64,000 nucleotides of DNA from positions 7,019,001 through 7,083,000 of the forward strand of contig WPIO01000002.1 in the NCBI GenBank assembly GCA_009760855.2. Direction: 5' to 3'. This DNA is from Cristatella mucedo (taxonomy: Eukaryota; Bryozoa; Phylactolaemata; Cristatellidae). The translations under genes and the position numbers were made by a program. Shown piece by piece: positions 33,674 to 45,991 of this stretch. Positions within the stretch are counted from its first letter, which is position 1; every line of letters begins with the position of its first letter. The notes beneath the pieces were generated by a model that saw only the letters and a list, made by a program, of their open reading frames with translations, was not told where the DNA came from and made no database searches.

Positions 33674-34560
33674 GATGCTGCCACTGAGCTTAGCTCGGTC
33701 GGTAGTATATTGACGAGGTGAAACGTAAGGCAGGCATCAGCTTAGCTGACTGCTGCTGTACACACTCCCTATCGTAATTTATGTTATCGCCCACTGGCTA
33801 AGCCGGTTTTCGCAGTAGTGGTGGCTCTAGTGCAATGCTATTTTAATGTCATTCTCAAATCCAAACAACCAAAGTTTATTTCCTGATGGTAGCCATGTTT
33901 TTCAGGCCTACCCCTGCCATCACGGGAGTGAAAAACTAGCTCTAAACTTGCAATCGATGCAACAGTCGATGTACCGATTAAGTGCAGAGCAGCCTCGCCC
34001 CCCTATCCTTGGTTTACTGGCTTTGTTTGCTGTGGGAAGTATATGCATTCGACCGACGCATCTTGCCCGATGATTATCGCTGAAAGGCTTTCTTGCTACC
34101 CCACTTGAGCATGCCAATCTGCGCTTTTATTCCTGGCTTGTGCCTAAATCGACACACAGGAGTTGCCTGTGTGGCATCGTGAAATCTTTCGTGTAGCCCC
34201 TGTGCAAAATTTCGGATGCAAGACTGTCGAAACGATAGGGTTTAGCTGCATTAAAAAAAAATAGGAGTTTGCCTCTCTTGCGTTTACTACTGCTGCTTGT
34301 TTGTATAACTATTCGGTTAGCTTTCTCTGCGTGCTTGCTGTGACCTTGGAATTGAAGCTCTGCTCGTAGCTGTTTTGTGTGCAGACGTGTCTCGCATGAT
34401 ATATGCATTTATAATGTAGTGTCGTCTTATCGTCATTTCGCAGGCCCTTATCAGAAAGAGTTGGCTCATCTATGATAGGCCGTGCTGCCTTGGCACTATT
34501 CACTGCTGTACACATGAGTGGGATACCAAATGGACTTGGGTGCTTGTAAACTTATAAGTC
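33674..34560. other. ATOX1 3' flank
   Basis: Presumed 3' UTR and spacer. A variant poly(A) signal ATTAAA occurs at about 34247 next to an A-run; no AATAAA was seen. Confidence 0.45.
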
Positions 34561-34567
34561 ATGCGTG

Positions 34568-34569
<2 letters not shown>

Positions 34570-34665
<96 letters not shown>

Positions 34666-34682
34666 TGTGTCTGTGTCTGTGT
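34570..34682 (+). repeat. (GT)n microsatellite
   Basis: About 50 GT units ending in CTGTGTCTGTGTCTGTGT. Confidence 0.95.
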
Positions 34683-34714
34683 ACGCGTCTGTATGCATGC
34701 TCATATGCCCTTGT

Positions 34715-34850
34715 TTGGTCCAGGGGTAAGGTGCTTGCTTTTAATGAACATTGTCGTAGGCTTGAACCCTGCCGCATATGTAAATCACCTGGGTAGAGAT
34801 GTAGTTCTCTTTGGGCGCCATGCAAATGAGTTTTATTTTTGTATACATAT
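34715..34850 (+). mobile_element. tRNA-derived SINE-2
   Basis: TTGTTTGGTCCAGGGGTAAG (A-box region), GGCTTGAACCCTGCC (B-box region), TAAATCACCTGGGTAGAGAT, TAGTTCTCTTTGGGCGCCAT. Same family as 42085 and 58965. Confidence 0.78.
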
Positions 34851-35339
34851 GTATGTGCATGTGCGAGCGCATACGTGCCCGCATATGTGTTCTTTCTTGC
34901 AAGTGAACACTTCTAACGTTTTCGAGTTACATGTATGCAGGGACACGCTCACATAAAGACAGGTGGTGGCTGAACCAGCTGATTGACAGCATCGTGGTTA
35001 CAGGCCACCGGGTGCTTCCTGGGGTCACACTTGCTGCAAGCCTACGGCATGTATAGAGAAATGCCATTTACAAGGCTGTCTTATTTTTAGGTCCGAACTA
35101 AGCCTTAATTGGTTGTTGTCACACGGCCATGGAAGACAAGTCGCAGCTCCATAATTTTGCGATGACTGTCCGACTCCGAAGTCAAAGAGGGAGCTGCTGT
35201 GCGTGCCGTATTAATAGATGGGATGCGATCATTTTTACTGTAAATATACCTCCCTTAAGTGAACCGAGCTGCATCGAATTTATGGCAGACGGTGCAATAT
35301 GATCGTTTACATTACAACATACTTAGTAAATCTTCACTA

Positions 35340-36362
35340 ATTGTCACACCTATTTGTGGTGTTGGCGTTGTATGAAGATTAGGTGTCTTCTTCGACAGCT
35401 GCCTAAATTTTGAAAGCTTCGTTAATAAGACTGCTTCATTAGCTATCCATCACGTTTGATCCCTATCTAAGATTAGGAGCTGTCTTCCAAGGTGGCTTGC
35501 AAACAATTTAACTAGCTCCTTAGATCTGTCTTGGCTAGATTATTGTAATTCCCTTTCGGCTGGGCTACCGAAAAAAGCCTCTAGGCCACTGCAGCTGGCT
35601 ATGAATATGGCTGCAAGACTAGTTTGCAAATCCCAGAGGTTTGACCATGTGTCTCCGTAACAAAAGAGCTAGGATAGCTGCCGGTTGGTCAACGAATACA
35701 GAGCTAAGTTCCTATTCTGACTTACCCACAAGGCCTGCCACGGCTTGACTACTCCATACCTACCTGAACTGCTGCACCAGTTTCAACCTCCTCGTGCCCT
35801 CAAGTCCTGCATGGACAATAAATTAGCTGTTCCATTCCTCTGCTTAAAGACAGTTGGCGACAGAAGCTTTTGCTCTATAGGTCGTAGACTAAATAAATAA
35901 ATCCTAGCTGATTTAACTGCCTCTTTTTCTATAGCGACAGAAGAGCCTTTACGGCTATCACCACCGCTTGCAGTGGCGATAAAGGATCGCCCACCGCAGG
36001 AATCGAACCCACGACCTCGCGACCGAGGTCGTGAAAGCAACCGCCTTACCTAGTGTGCCATCACGGCTCACCACTGTGGAACTCGCCTCCACGATTTCAC
36101 AACGGCAAATACCCTACTGCTGCTGACTATGGAACATTCCCCAGCCGTCCCGAGCTGCTACTTCCATGTTACTCACTACCTCAACCGCTCTCATGACTTT
36201 GCTATGCTGCACACTTTCTCTTTGTTTCGTGACATGAAGTCTGTTGGCTACTGGATGCCCATCGAAAGCCGCTTAGGCTGCGAGGAAACTCGTCTATAGA
36301 AAACTCCTACGTAACATCCACGTGGTCTTTGTGGAGTTGCAGACAGAGATACATTACATTAC
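35340..36362 (+). mobile_element. LINE-A 3' half, interrupted by a SINE
   Basis: From AGATTAGGTGTCTTCTTCGA through CCTGAACTGCTGCACCAGTT and GGACAATAAATTAGCTGTTC to the terminus CAGACAGAGATACATTACAT. SINE-1 (about 35890-36070, minus) splits the phrase CGTAGACT / ACTGTGGAACTCGCC, so the LINE is older than the SINE. Confidence 0.87.
35890..36072 (-). mobile_element. tRNA-derived SINE-1 inserted in LINE-A
   Basis: Reverse orientation: tail AAATAAATAAATCCTAGCTG, TCTATAGCGACAGAAGAGCC, B-box complement GGAATCGAACCC, ACGACCTCGCGACCGAGGTC, TGTGCCATCACGGCTCAC. The interrupted LINE shows ACT on both sides, consistent with a very short duplication. Confidence 0.9.
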
Positions 36363-38345
36363 ATGAAGCCCGGCTGTCGGTTGAGCCGAATTTTACGAAA
36401 TTGCTATTGAGCAATTGTCTACCTCGGTAGCCACTGGCATCTAGTACCAGTGGTTGTGCAGCTTGCTGTGTCGATCGTGTGCGATTATGACACTAGCTGT
36501 AATGTGTCTGAATCATCAGCTTGGTTAATATTTTGGTGAACAACTCACAGGGATATCGTAGCACTAGACAGAAATGTAGACGTGTTTGTCTTCCCTCCGG
36601 AGTTGAATGAGCCAACAACCTGAAAAATCAGAAAGGAGAGTCGCGCGAGCTCACTTAATTCGACAAAGAAATCAGGCTCATCTACTTAACCGTACCGGTA
36701 TGTATCGCCACTGGGTCCTAGTTTAGTGGTATGTTACTCCTGAGTTCACGACCCAGGCCATGAGTTAAAGTACTAACATTTGAAATTGTTTTATCCGAGG
36801 CAGTTGAAAGCTGTGCTAAATGTAAATGAATGGAATGAGTGGATTCAGCTAATCGAAGCTTTGAAGGCCCAATAAATAGATAGGCACACTATCTATGAAT
36901 CGCTACTCGTGGAATGTACTATAGCACCACGTACTGGTGACTTGGTGAGGGATTGTGTTAATGCACCCTGTTGGTTTCTTCGGTCTCAAGTTGAGCTAAT
37001 TGCCTGTGACGCAGCTGACTGCCTTAGGCTGACTTTCAGCTTATACACCGTGTAGGGTAAATGCACGTAGGCTGGCCGGAGCTTATAGCCCTACAGGTGG
37101 CCGCCATTACCTGGTATTAATTTACTTCAGCTTCTCGTCTAGCTCGAAGTACTGGTCCGACCCATGTCACGATAATAGCGTCGCGACTTAACCTAACTCT
37201 TTTCGGATCTAGTGGATTTTAATCTGGCCAACATAATCGTCTCCTTTTTCACCTGAGTAAGTTGGCTACCGGATGCTGCGATCGGCCGTCGCGTTCAACT
37301 GGGTACATCATTTGCTAGGACTTCGGGTTCATGCGTTGGAGTAACTGGTTCAACTTCTGAGAGGGCAAGACATTTTAATTCTCTTCAAAACGCCAATGAA
37401 TCAAGATTTTAAAGGTGGTTTAAAACGCAGTTTAGAAAGCTATCGATTCGAGCTGCCGATTCAAGCAATGTTAGATTGTTAGAACAAATTTCGCCTGAAC
37501 GTTGCCACGGAAGGAGTTGTTAAGATTATTATGTAAAAATTATATCCACTAAAATATGAGTGCACACAAACTGGTCTTCAATCTCTTATCATGTCATCTT
37601 AGTCCTCCTTGGACCCCTCGGATGCCGCATTTCGAGAATTAGTGGGGCTCACTCGTTCTGTCCAGTCCTTATTTACTGTAAATTAATAATCGCTCGCTCC
37701 TCTGAAATCTCAACCGTTGTAATAGCTCTGTACCGTGACAATAGCAAAAGAGAACCTACTCACTAATCCAAGTTGACCAAATAATAAAACTTCTAGTAAT
37801 TACGCAAGTGTACGATGTGCAGAATCGAGGACTTGTACGCGACTTGACCTTTACCTAGAGCAGTATTTTCCGCAATGGATACGTTTGCTTGACGCCTGCC
37901 CTAACGTGATGCCAATCAACCGTAATTACAGGTAGTTTTTTTACTCGGTCTATACCATAGACTATGACGTATTTGTTGTGGATGATTATGAATCAGGAAC
38001 CAGCATAAATGTCCTTTGAACAGTGATTGCCCGATTTTGTTTGAAATTGTTTCACCGGAAAAAATGCATATTTCAAATACTTTCGTCCTCACGAATGCAA
38101 GCCGTCAGCTTTATCAAGTGAAAGCGCATGTACGAAGATTATTTAGACGTATTAGGCTTCCGAAAGATTATTGGCTTGCAGAATAAGTTATAATCTGAAA
38201 ACTCTTTTTATTCGGCTGACCTCGCCTCGCATTACACTGCTGTGGAGCTTGGGGCTTCTAAAAAAAAGCACCGTGAAAGGATTACTGCTAAAGACAGCAG
38301 TAATATCTCCAAATTAGCGAGCGAATACACTACAGGATTTTCTTA
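36363..38345. other. Intergenic, no recognised gene
   Basis: Unique sequence. A tRNA-like ACTGGGTCCTAGTTTAGTGG with TTCACGACCCAGGCCATGAG near 36705-36770 may be a decayed SINE. Confidence 0.45.
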
Positions 38346-38349
38346 TAAT

Positions 38350-39560
38350 TAGTAAGTTTGGTTTTATTATAATTCAATTTAAGAAAGTTTGCTGCCATCC
38401 GTGTGCGGTTGTCATTACAGCATGCAGCAAGGAAGTTGAGAGAGTTTGACGGGCTGGGAAGGATAAAAGCAAACGTACAGTTGAGTGCCATCTGCATAGA
38501 AGTGAAAGTCTAGACTGTGACTGGCAATCCCATCGGCCAGAGGGAGAGTATATACTGTGAAAAGAAGCGGATCAAGCACAGATCCCCGAGGTACCCCATT
38601 CTCATTTGGTTCCTCGAATGATCTTTGTCCATTCACATCAATACTCCACCTCCCACTGAGATGGAACCTAAATCATTGCAATGCCGTGCAAGTGATGCCC
38701 AGGTGAAATCAGAGGCACTCGAGAAAGAGTGTGTTGTCAGTACTATAAAAAGCTGCCGAAAGATCAAGTACAACAATCATGAAGACTTTACCTGGATCTT
38801 AATTCCTGACAAGATAGTAATATACCCGAAGCAAAGCCGACTATGCGGAGTGACTAACTGTTAAACCAGGCTTAAACTTGCTGGGTTTGAAGTTTCAATG
38901 CAACAGTATAGCTAGTTTGCCGCTGCTTATTCCAAGGTCTTTGATAGTGACGGTGGTTGGGAGACTGGGTGGAAGTTGCTGAAGGTCTCTTGGTCTATTG
39001 TTACTTTCTTAATTAGTGGCACAGCAGCAGCCTTTTTGAAAGGAGCAGAGGATAGACCTGAGATTAACAAAATATTTATTATGTTATGAATTTCAGCAGC
39101 AGATCCATCATGCATCACACAAGTAGGATAGTGAGAATAAGGCCTATAGAGCTTGTAGTCGTTTTTGAATGACAGATGAATTTTAGGCCAAGGGCACTAG
39201 TGGCAGGCTTGAATGTAGACATTGAGGTGATACAAGGAGTTGGGGGAGAGCTGTCACGTGGGCTTGTAACGAGGTTCAGTAGTCCAGAGGGGATGCTGCT
39301 ACCTTAGGGATGGACTTTCTGATCTTGTTTATAATTCTGACAAAGAAGCTAGGGAGGCAATCACCTAGTTCATCACGAGGATCACGAGGTAAGAAGCTAA
39401 CATGGGAGTGATTAAGGAGAGGGTTGATGGTAGACGTAAGTATATTTTTGGATTGGGCATTTGAGATTCGAAATTTTTTTATATAGGCTAGACATGGCCT
39501 TTGCTAGAACTGATTGGTACGATCTACTGTAGTCCTTGCATGTTTATCTATGGACATACA
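38350..39560 (-). mobile_element. LINE-B RT fragment
   Basis: The minus strand reads FKKAAAVPLIKKVTIDQETF and SNFHPVSQPPSLSKTLE (39118-38927), later VPRGSVLDPLLFTVYTLPLA and DFHFYADGTQLYVCFYPSQP (RT active site YADD changed to YADG). A linker between endonuclease and RT precedes it. Confidence 0.87.
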
Positions 39561-39589
39561 GTCGTGATCTGTTGTGTACTTTTTTCGGG

Positions 39590-40260
39590 CTTACGCTTAG
39601 CAGAGCTAAGTATTGGGTTGGCAACTAAGCTCCTGCCGTTTTAAGAACTTCATGCTGCCAATTAGGTCTTTCCTCTTGAATAGCCGTGTTGAGTCATTCC
39701 ATCTGTTGAACTGATATCCGCGTTGATCGTTTGGTTCCGTTCACGCAATTCTTAATGGATAATCCCTTCCCAGTCCCACCACAAGCACAGCATCGTTTTA
39801 CGCGGATGAATTGAGCGGTGACGAGCAAGCAAACCAGCGGAGATTGTGGCTCATTGATTTTTTCTGTTGTCACTTGAAGCTTGCGGAACCCATGCTCCAC
39901 ACTTCTGAACCTTTCCCATCGAGTGAAGATGCTTCTCTACAGCAGTGTGGGAGCATTCCATTGCCTCTGCAGTTCTCTTGTCATTTGACGCGAATTTTTG
40001 TGGAAACGTTTGTTTAATCGCTCATCATTGAACTCAACTGGAAGACCAGAACGAGGTGCGTCTTTGAGGTCAAAATTTCCATTTTTGAACTAGGCATACC
40101 AGTCACGATCGGTTCTTTCAGCTATGGACCCCCTCTCCATACACAGCACAAATGTCGCGAGTAGCTTTTGCAGCCTTAGAACCTTGATTAAAGCAAAGAA
40201 AGGTGTCAAAAATGCTCATTTTTCTCAACATGACATTCCATTTCAATGATCTGAAAATAA
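39590..40260 (-). pseudogene. mariner-type transposase relic
   Basis: The minus strand, across frameshifts, gives LCFNQGSKAAKATRDICAVY (helix-turn-helix start), FDLKDAPRSG.PVEFNDERL, KNSRQMTREL (second DNA-binding half), SDNRKNQ-like sequence, LLARHRS, then PRKTMLCLWWDWEG and IQERPNWQHEVLKNG. This is the canonical mariner order (DLKDAPRSGRP, then WWD). The segment with the first catalytic Asp is deleted between LLARHRS and PRKT, and the part with the second is truncated, so it cannot be active. Terminal repeats were not located. Confidence 0.87.
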
Positions 40261-40399
40261 AGAAAATAATTAACTCGAACAAAAAACATAGATTCCGGTA
40301 GAACAAAACATTCTCTTTCGAATGATTTAAAACATTATGCAAAAAACATTTAATGGCATGCTGAATGTTAAACTTTTAAAAACGGCGGGAAATATTTAA

Positions 40400-40512
40400 T
40401 TCATTTATATAGCGCCCCAAGAGAACTTAATCTCTATTCAGGCGTTTCACATATGCATCGGGGCTCGAGCCCACGACCTCAGTCAGACCTTGGTCGGCTG
40501 CCAAACCAATAG
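40400..40512 (-). mobile_element. tRNA-derived SINE-2
   Basis: Reverse orientation: ATATAGCGCCCCAAGAGAAC, CTCTATTCAGGCGTTTCACA, GGGGCTCGAGCCCACGACCT and TTGGTCGGCTGCCAAACC. Confidence 0.75.
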
Positions 40513-41214
40513 TTTAATGTCTACGGTTAGCTGTAGGCCTTCTTGGCGCCCTTACACACTTCCCTTAGTCAGAGGTACACACATATCAGGAATTTCGGCT
40601 AGCGTCATGTTGTAGCAGAATTACCAATGAGGAAAGGTCAGACGGAGGATTGAGCACCCGAGGAAAGGAAGATAGTTTCGTACGGACAACATCAATGTCA
40701 AGGGTCTTAAGGTTTTGCGATTCACATGTGATTCTGCATGCGGAAGAGGGCACAAACTGAAGACTGAATGAAAACGCATTTAGTTAGGTGTTCGGAATTC
40801 GGTGACGTTATGAGGCGATAAACAACAATCTTGGGAGAATATTTGATGGAGTGTGTGTAACTTTTGTCATGAGTGGGGTCGTGCACATGAGCTAAAAGAG
40901 TAAATAAGTCAGCCAGTGCACAAAATACGGCACTACAGGCGTCAGTTGAGTCGTCGAAATGAAGGCTAAATCTTTCCAGAGAACGAGGAAGGAACGATTT
41001 CTTGCACACAGGATGCAAATGATCTCAAAATCTTTAATAAAAGAGGAATTGTTACCTGTGGGTGAAAGATTACTGCCACCATCGGCAAATTGCTGCTATA
41101 GGGACTCAAAAGAAGGCATTCAAAATGGGTTGCTCCAAGGAGACTGCAAACGGTAAGAAATTGAGGAAAAAATATGCAGCGATGGCCAATCCACCGGTTT
41201 TTTATTGATCTGGG
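40513..41214. other. Unassigned spacer
   Basis: Overlapping ORFs of about 65-98 codons occur on both strands (40722-41018 minus, 40959-41156 plus), none with a recognisable domain. Confidence 0.4.
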
Positions 41215-41368
41215 CACGTGAAATAAATAAAATACTAGATGATTCAACAGCCTCTTTTGTATAGCGACAGAAAAGTTTTTACGGATGTCACCACCACTGG
41301 CAGCGGCAATAAAGGAGCGTCCATCGCAGGATTCGAACCCACGACCTCGAGACCGAGGTCAGGCAGTT
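41215..41368 (-). mobile_element. tRNA-derived SINE-1
   Basis: Reverse orientation: AATAAATAAAATACTAGATG, CTCTTTTGTATAGCGACAGA, GGATTCGAACCCACGACC, TCGAGACCGAGGTCAGG. The A-box half is lost. Confidence 0.85.
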
Positions 41369-41487
41369 AGTGGCCAGGTCTCGGTCCAATCTAACAGGTC
41401 AGCCACTTCATCAAAACCGTGCCCTGCATTGTTAGGGGTTATTGCACATTAAACGAGCTTTCCAAAGGCAAATGGAATGATTGTTTT

Positions 41488-43137
41488 TTTTGTTTGTATC
41501 TCCGTCTGTAACTCCACAAAGTCATAAAGACCTCGTGGGTGTTTTGCAGGAGAGTTTTGTATAGCGCACTCACAGCCTAAGCTGCTTTCGGTACCCATTC
41601 GGTAGCCAACAGACTTCATCTCACGCAACATAGAGAAAGTGGGAAGCATAGCAGAGTCAGGAGAGCAGTTGAGGTAGTGAGTAGCATGGAAGTAGCAGCT
41701 CAGGACCGCTGAAAAGGATGAGCCATAGTCGGCAGCAGGAGAGTAGTTGTCGCTGCCTAAGAATTGTGGAAGCGAGTTCCACAGTCTACGACCTGCAGAG
41801 CTAAAGCTTCTGTCGCCAACGGTCTTTAAGCGGAGGAATGGAGCAGCTAATTTATTGTCCGCACAGGACCTGAGGGCACGAAGAGGCTGAAACTGATGCA
41901 GCAGTTCAGCTAGGTACGAAGGCCAAGCCGTGGCGGGCCTTGTGGGTCAGTGTAAGAACTTTGCTCTGTATCTGTTGCTCAACCGGCATCTCTCCTAACT
42001 CTTTTAACAAAGGAGTCACGTGCTCAAACCACTGGGACTTGAAGACTAGCCTTGCAGCCATATTCATAGTCTGCTGCAGTTGCCTAATAGCCGACCTGGT
42101 TTGGTCCAGCGGTTAAGGTGCTCGCCCCGACCAAGGTCTGGCTGAGGTCGTGGGCTCAAGCCCCGAGGCACATGTGAAGCGCCTGAATAGTGATTAGGTT
42201 CTCTTAGGGCGCTATAAAAATGAAAGATATTTTTCTTTGGCCACCCAGCCAAAAGGGAATTACCACAATCAAGCCGAGACAGAACTAAGAAGGTAGTTAA
42301 AATTTTTACAAGCAACTGTGGGAGACAGCTCCCAATCTTGGATAGGAATCGGACGTGATGATTAGCTGTAGAAGCATTCATCTGAATGAAGCTTTTAAAA
42401 TTGAGGCAGCTGTAGAAAACGACACCTAAATTTCGAGCACGTGGTGATGGTCGCACAATTGCATCACCTATTAGAAGAGCAAAGCCTTTTAATCCAGCCA
42501 CACGCTTAGGGTGTCCTATGTGCAGCAGTTCGGTTTTATCATCATTTCATTTCAGGAAGTTTTCCGGCATCCAGGATCGAATATCGGCAAGGCAAGCATT
42601 CAGTTTCTCAGTTGCTGCAGCAGATTCCGATGGTTTGAATGACAAATGCAACTGAGTATCTTCAGCATAAGAGCGATATCCTATTCCACTGGCCTTAATG
42701 ACTTTTCCCAGAGGATGTGTATAAATGGAGAACAGCAAGCGGCCAAGTACGGACCCTTGAGGGACTCCACAGGTGACCCTTCTCGTTTGTGAGACCTGAC
42801 CCCCACACGACACGCATTGAACTCGATCAAACAAGTACGATGTAAACCACGCCAGTGCTTCGTCTGCCAGACCGATCGTTGTTCTCAATCGTTCAAGCAG
42901 AACCTCGTGATCAATGGTGTCGAAGGCAGCAGACAGATCTAGCAGAGCTAGGGCAGTGACATTCCGGTCGTTGTTGCCACGTAGAATGTCATTGTTAACA
43001 CGGAGGAGAGCAGTTTCAGTGGAGTGCTGCCTCTTGAACCCTGATTGAAATGTTTCCGACATTCCATTATTTTCAATATGTTCAACCAGCTGCTTAGCAA
43101 CAATTTTTTGAAGAATCTTTGATAAAGGAAGAAGGGA
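41488..43137 (-). mobile_element. LINE-A, best-preserved RT
   Basis: The minus strand holds 171 open codons (43062-42547): FQSGFKRQHSTETALLRV, LALLDLSAAFDTIDHEVLLE, TCGVPQGSVLGRLLFSIYTH and YRSYAEDTQLHLSF. RT motifs are clear, but the active-site YADD reads YAED. Thumb and C-terminal parts follow, including KAKLNGDRSFSS-like blocks, to the 3' terminus TGTATCTCCGTCTGTAACTC at 41494. It is split by SINE-2 at 42085-42235. The 5' end is truncated at 43137. Confidence 0.9.
42085..42235 (+). mobile_element. tRNA-derived SINE-2 inserted in LINE-A
   Basis: CCTGGTTTGGTCCAGCGGTT, GACCAAGGTCTGGCTGAGGT, GGGCTCAAGCCCC, GAAGCGCCTGAATAGTGATT, TCTCTTAGGGCGCTATAAAA. It lies antisense to the host LINE. Confidence 0.87.
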
Positions 43138-43362
43138 TTGGCCGCCGAGCTCATAGTAGGTCTGATGACCACTGAGCTAGAGCGATTCACAGCAGTGCTC
43201 GACGTAGAGAGTGAGGAACGGCTGGAGACAATCCAGGAAACACTGAAAATGAAACCCTTTCTGCAATGCTTGCTACGAGTAGGCCTCTTGCAAGATATTG
43301 GCAATTCACGGACCCTGAAAGCTGCGGCTGCTGCATTTTTCACGACAATAGCGAAACTATAA
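43138..43362 (+). CDS. Unplaced ORF or exon with protein-like composition
   Basis: The + strand reads LAAELIVGLMTTELERF, then TAVLDVESEERLETIQ and FLQCLLRVGLLQDIGNS, with a stop at 43360. It has helical, heptad-like spacing and balanced charge, unlike the surrounding LINE debris. It begins exactly where the minus-strand LINE at 41490-43137 ends, so the LINE may have been inserted into or beside it. No start or acceptor is obvious. I do not recognise the family. Confidence 0.3.
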   Translation: MAAELIVGLMTTELERFTAVLDVESEERLETIQETLKMKPFLQCLLRVGLLQDIGNSRTLKAAAAAFFTTIAKL

Positions 43363-43789
43363 TAGGCACGCACGATCATACCTGATAGTGAGACCACTAA
43401 CAGTCAGCCAAACTAAAGTCACAGCCCGCACGGGAGCGGAAGTCTAGGCAAGTAGGGTGGTGCTGGAGCATTCAGGCAGAAGTGCAAAACGTTCAGATGT
43501 CCGTAGACGCGTAATTTCTCAATTTGGCTAAGGAAAAGACCAAACACATATGCATTAAACAGGTCCTGGCTACATTGGTTTTAGTATCAGAAAAGCTCGA
43601 AAGAACGTCGAGAAAATCAGTTTCGGACAAAGGACAGAAAAGCTAGTAGAACTTGGTGTCCGGAGGCGAGAATATTGCAGGTACGGCGACGATATAAGAT
43701 AGAAAAGCACCAATAAAGAACGCCATACCTTAATAAAAACAATATGTGTCCTTAAAGTATGTCTGTCGTATAGCACCCTAAGAAAAATA

Positions 43790-44480
43790 TTTACAAATCT
43801 CCATGCAGGCGCTTTACAATTCGCTGCAAGATGGGCAATACCAGTACTTACACGAACAGCAAGGAATCATGCTTAGGTAAGCATGCAACAGTACACTGTT
43901 ATCGCGCTAAGAAAACATGCAAAAGCACACAAAAGACCCATGGCTGCTTTTTATTCACTTGGGCCTCTCGTTAATAGTACTCAATAAACAGTGCAGAGAT
44001 AGGCTAAGCACACAGGCAAAAAGCATGGCCGCTGAGACGCGACGCAAAAGCAATTCGCTGCTATAATTAATCAGGACGGACGCAGCTTCATAGTCTGAAA
44101 ATACATAAGAACATATTTTAATCGCAGAGAGGGAGAGAGAGCAATGGCGGCGTGGAGCGTAGTTGTTCAGCTTCTTCTTGAATATCGTCATGTCAGGATA
44201 TGATGTGATGTATGTCGGTAGTGAGCGCAAAGCCTTACGAGAATAGTAACCGAAGGCACGGGTTCCGATAAACTTCAAGTTAGTGAGAGGCAAAAGCAAT
44301 CGATTAGAGTCAGAGAAACGAGTGGTGCGAAGGACGCGGCCTGAAAGGGAAACTAATTCGAATGGGTAGGCCGTAACAAGAATGGGCGGACCGTGAGCGT
44401 CACGTGACATAAACTTCAAGTCGATGCGTGCGCAGCTTAATTGGCTGCCAGTGCTGATTTGTGAGCAAAGCCCGGAACTA
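43790..44480 (-). mobile_element. LINE-B 3' end (decayed)
   Basis: The minus strand reads LKFMSRDAHGPP, VLRTTRFSDSNRLLLPLTNL, GTRAFGYYSRKALRSLPTYI and DMTIFKKKLNNY, the C-terminal pattern of CR1/L2 LINEs (GDRAF..AP..WN.LP). A GCATGC-rich tail follows. Confidence 0.8.
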
Positions 44481-44489
44481 ACTCCTGAT

Positions 44490-44820
44490 TTGCGTCACGA
44501 CATCTCCTGACTAGACCGCATTTAAAAAGAAACTAGAAACGCATATATTTATGACAGCATTTAGTGGGTCTCTGGGATTCGTTCTTTATGTGCGTATGTG
44601 AGCTGAAACTGCGTGCGACCACTAACCATACTTGCATGGTGACCCTGTGCATGTCACCCCTAACCGTGCTGTTCTTTTTGCTTATTGAGCATGCTACCAC
44701 TAACCATCCGATTGTGCTTCTCTTGCAGCAAATCTAAAATTCCTTGAAAGAGATGGAGTTCTCTGATGGCCCTATATCAAATGTATTATTATTATTGCAA
44801 TCCCATTTCAGTCCTAGTAT
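44490..44820 (+). mobile_element. LINE-B 3' end
   Basis: Traces of the C-terminus (PELTPDLRHDIS) are followed by the tail ACCACTAACCATACTTGCAT, CACTAACCATCCGATTGTGC and GAAAGAGATGGAGTTCTCTG..CAAATGTATTATTATTATTG. It sits head to head with the minus copy at 43790-44480. Confidence 0.78.
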
Positions 44821-45649
44821 TTAAATATCAAACAATTAAAAAATTATTGTTGGTGGCAACGCGTTTCTTTCTTTTGGCCGAGCTATGGAATTGTAAACAC
44901 ATAGCCGAGACAATGGGGAGGGGGTCGCTATTTGCTCCTGAACCCCTCGTCTCAGTCATGCCGGCTCCCAGCCGCGTGACTGCCCCTGGAATAGCACCAA
45001 CGAGACGACAGTTTGCTTCGTCAACTCTTTATATCACTGTCGCTTGCGCCAACAATATCGGCAAAGGCTGACACCTTTTTCCTTTTAGTGCTGTGCTTTA
45101 GGCCTAAGGACGTTAGTTACAAACCGCTACAGCACGCTCGTGGCAGTACTCTCTCCCGAGAGGCCCTGCACGGGCAAATAACAGCAAAACTGGCCAAAAG
45201 CTGGCCCTCGTGAAACTCCGATGGTAACAGATCGTTGAGAGAGGCCGTGTGACAGCCATGCAACACGAAGTGTACAAGTCGTAAAACGCGTGCATGCTAA
45301 ATCAGTTAGATGACCGGGCTTGAGATTGACTAGCCTATATAATTCTGTATTACAAACAGTAATACAGTGATCTACGCGGTTCCTAATTATTAAATCGCAG
45401 GAAGCGTTAATAAAGAGCCCGCTAGTAAGCTCCACAGGCAGCCATAGATAGCAGGGCCGATTAGCGGAGGCCCTGCGTTATAGCGCCACTTTGGCAGGAA
45501 ACTGCTAGCGTCTCAGCGAGCACGCCGAGCCGCTCGATAACAGCTTAGTAGCTGTAATTCTAATCTAAACGTATAATTATTACAGCTACGGTTAGATTAG
45601 GCAGCCTGAGCCACACGGGAATAGTTTATTTGCTGTTATTATGGGTTAA
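44821..45649. other. Intergenic, no recognised gene
   Basis: Mixed composition; ATTCTAATCTAAACG and CGGTTAGATTAG near 45555-45600 form a loose inverted repeat around TATAATTATTACAGCTACGG. No coding feature is recognised. Confidence 0.4.
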
Positions 45650-45766
45650 GTCGTAGCCGGAGGCAACGTGCTCTCACTCCATGACCCAGGTCGCCGGCTC
45701 AATTCATGCGGAGCCGAAGACCCTATGGCAGCCGGGTGATAGCTGCTAAGGCTCTTCTGCTGTTAC
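45650..45766 (+). mobile_element. tRNA-derived SINE-1, decayed
   Basis: CTCACTCCATGACCCAGGTC, GCCGGCTCAATTC (weak B box), GGGTGATAGCTGCTAAGGCT and CTTCTGCTGTTACGCACACA. It runs directly into the CA repeat. Confidence 0.6.
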
Positions 45767-45991
<225 letters not shown>

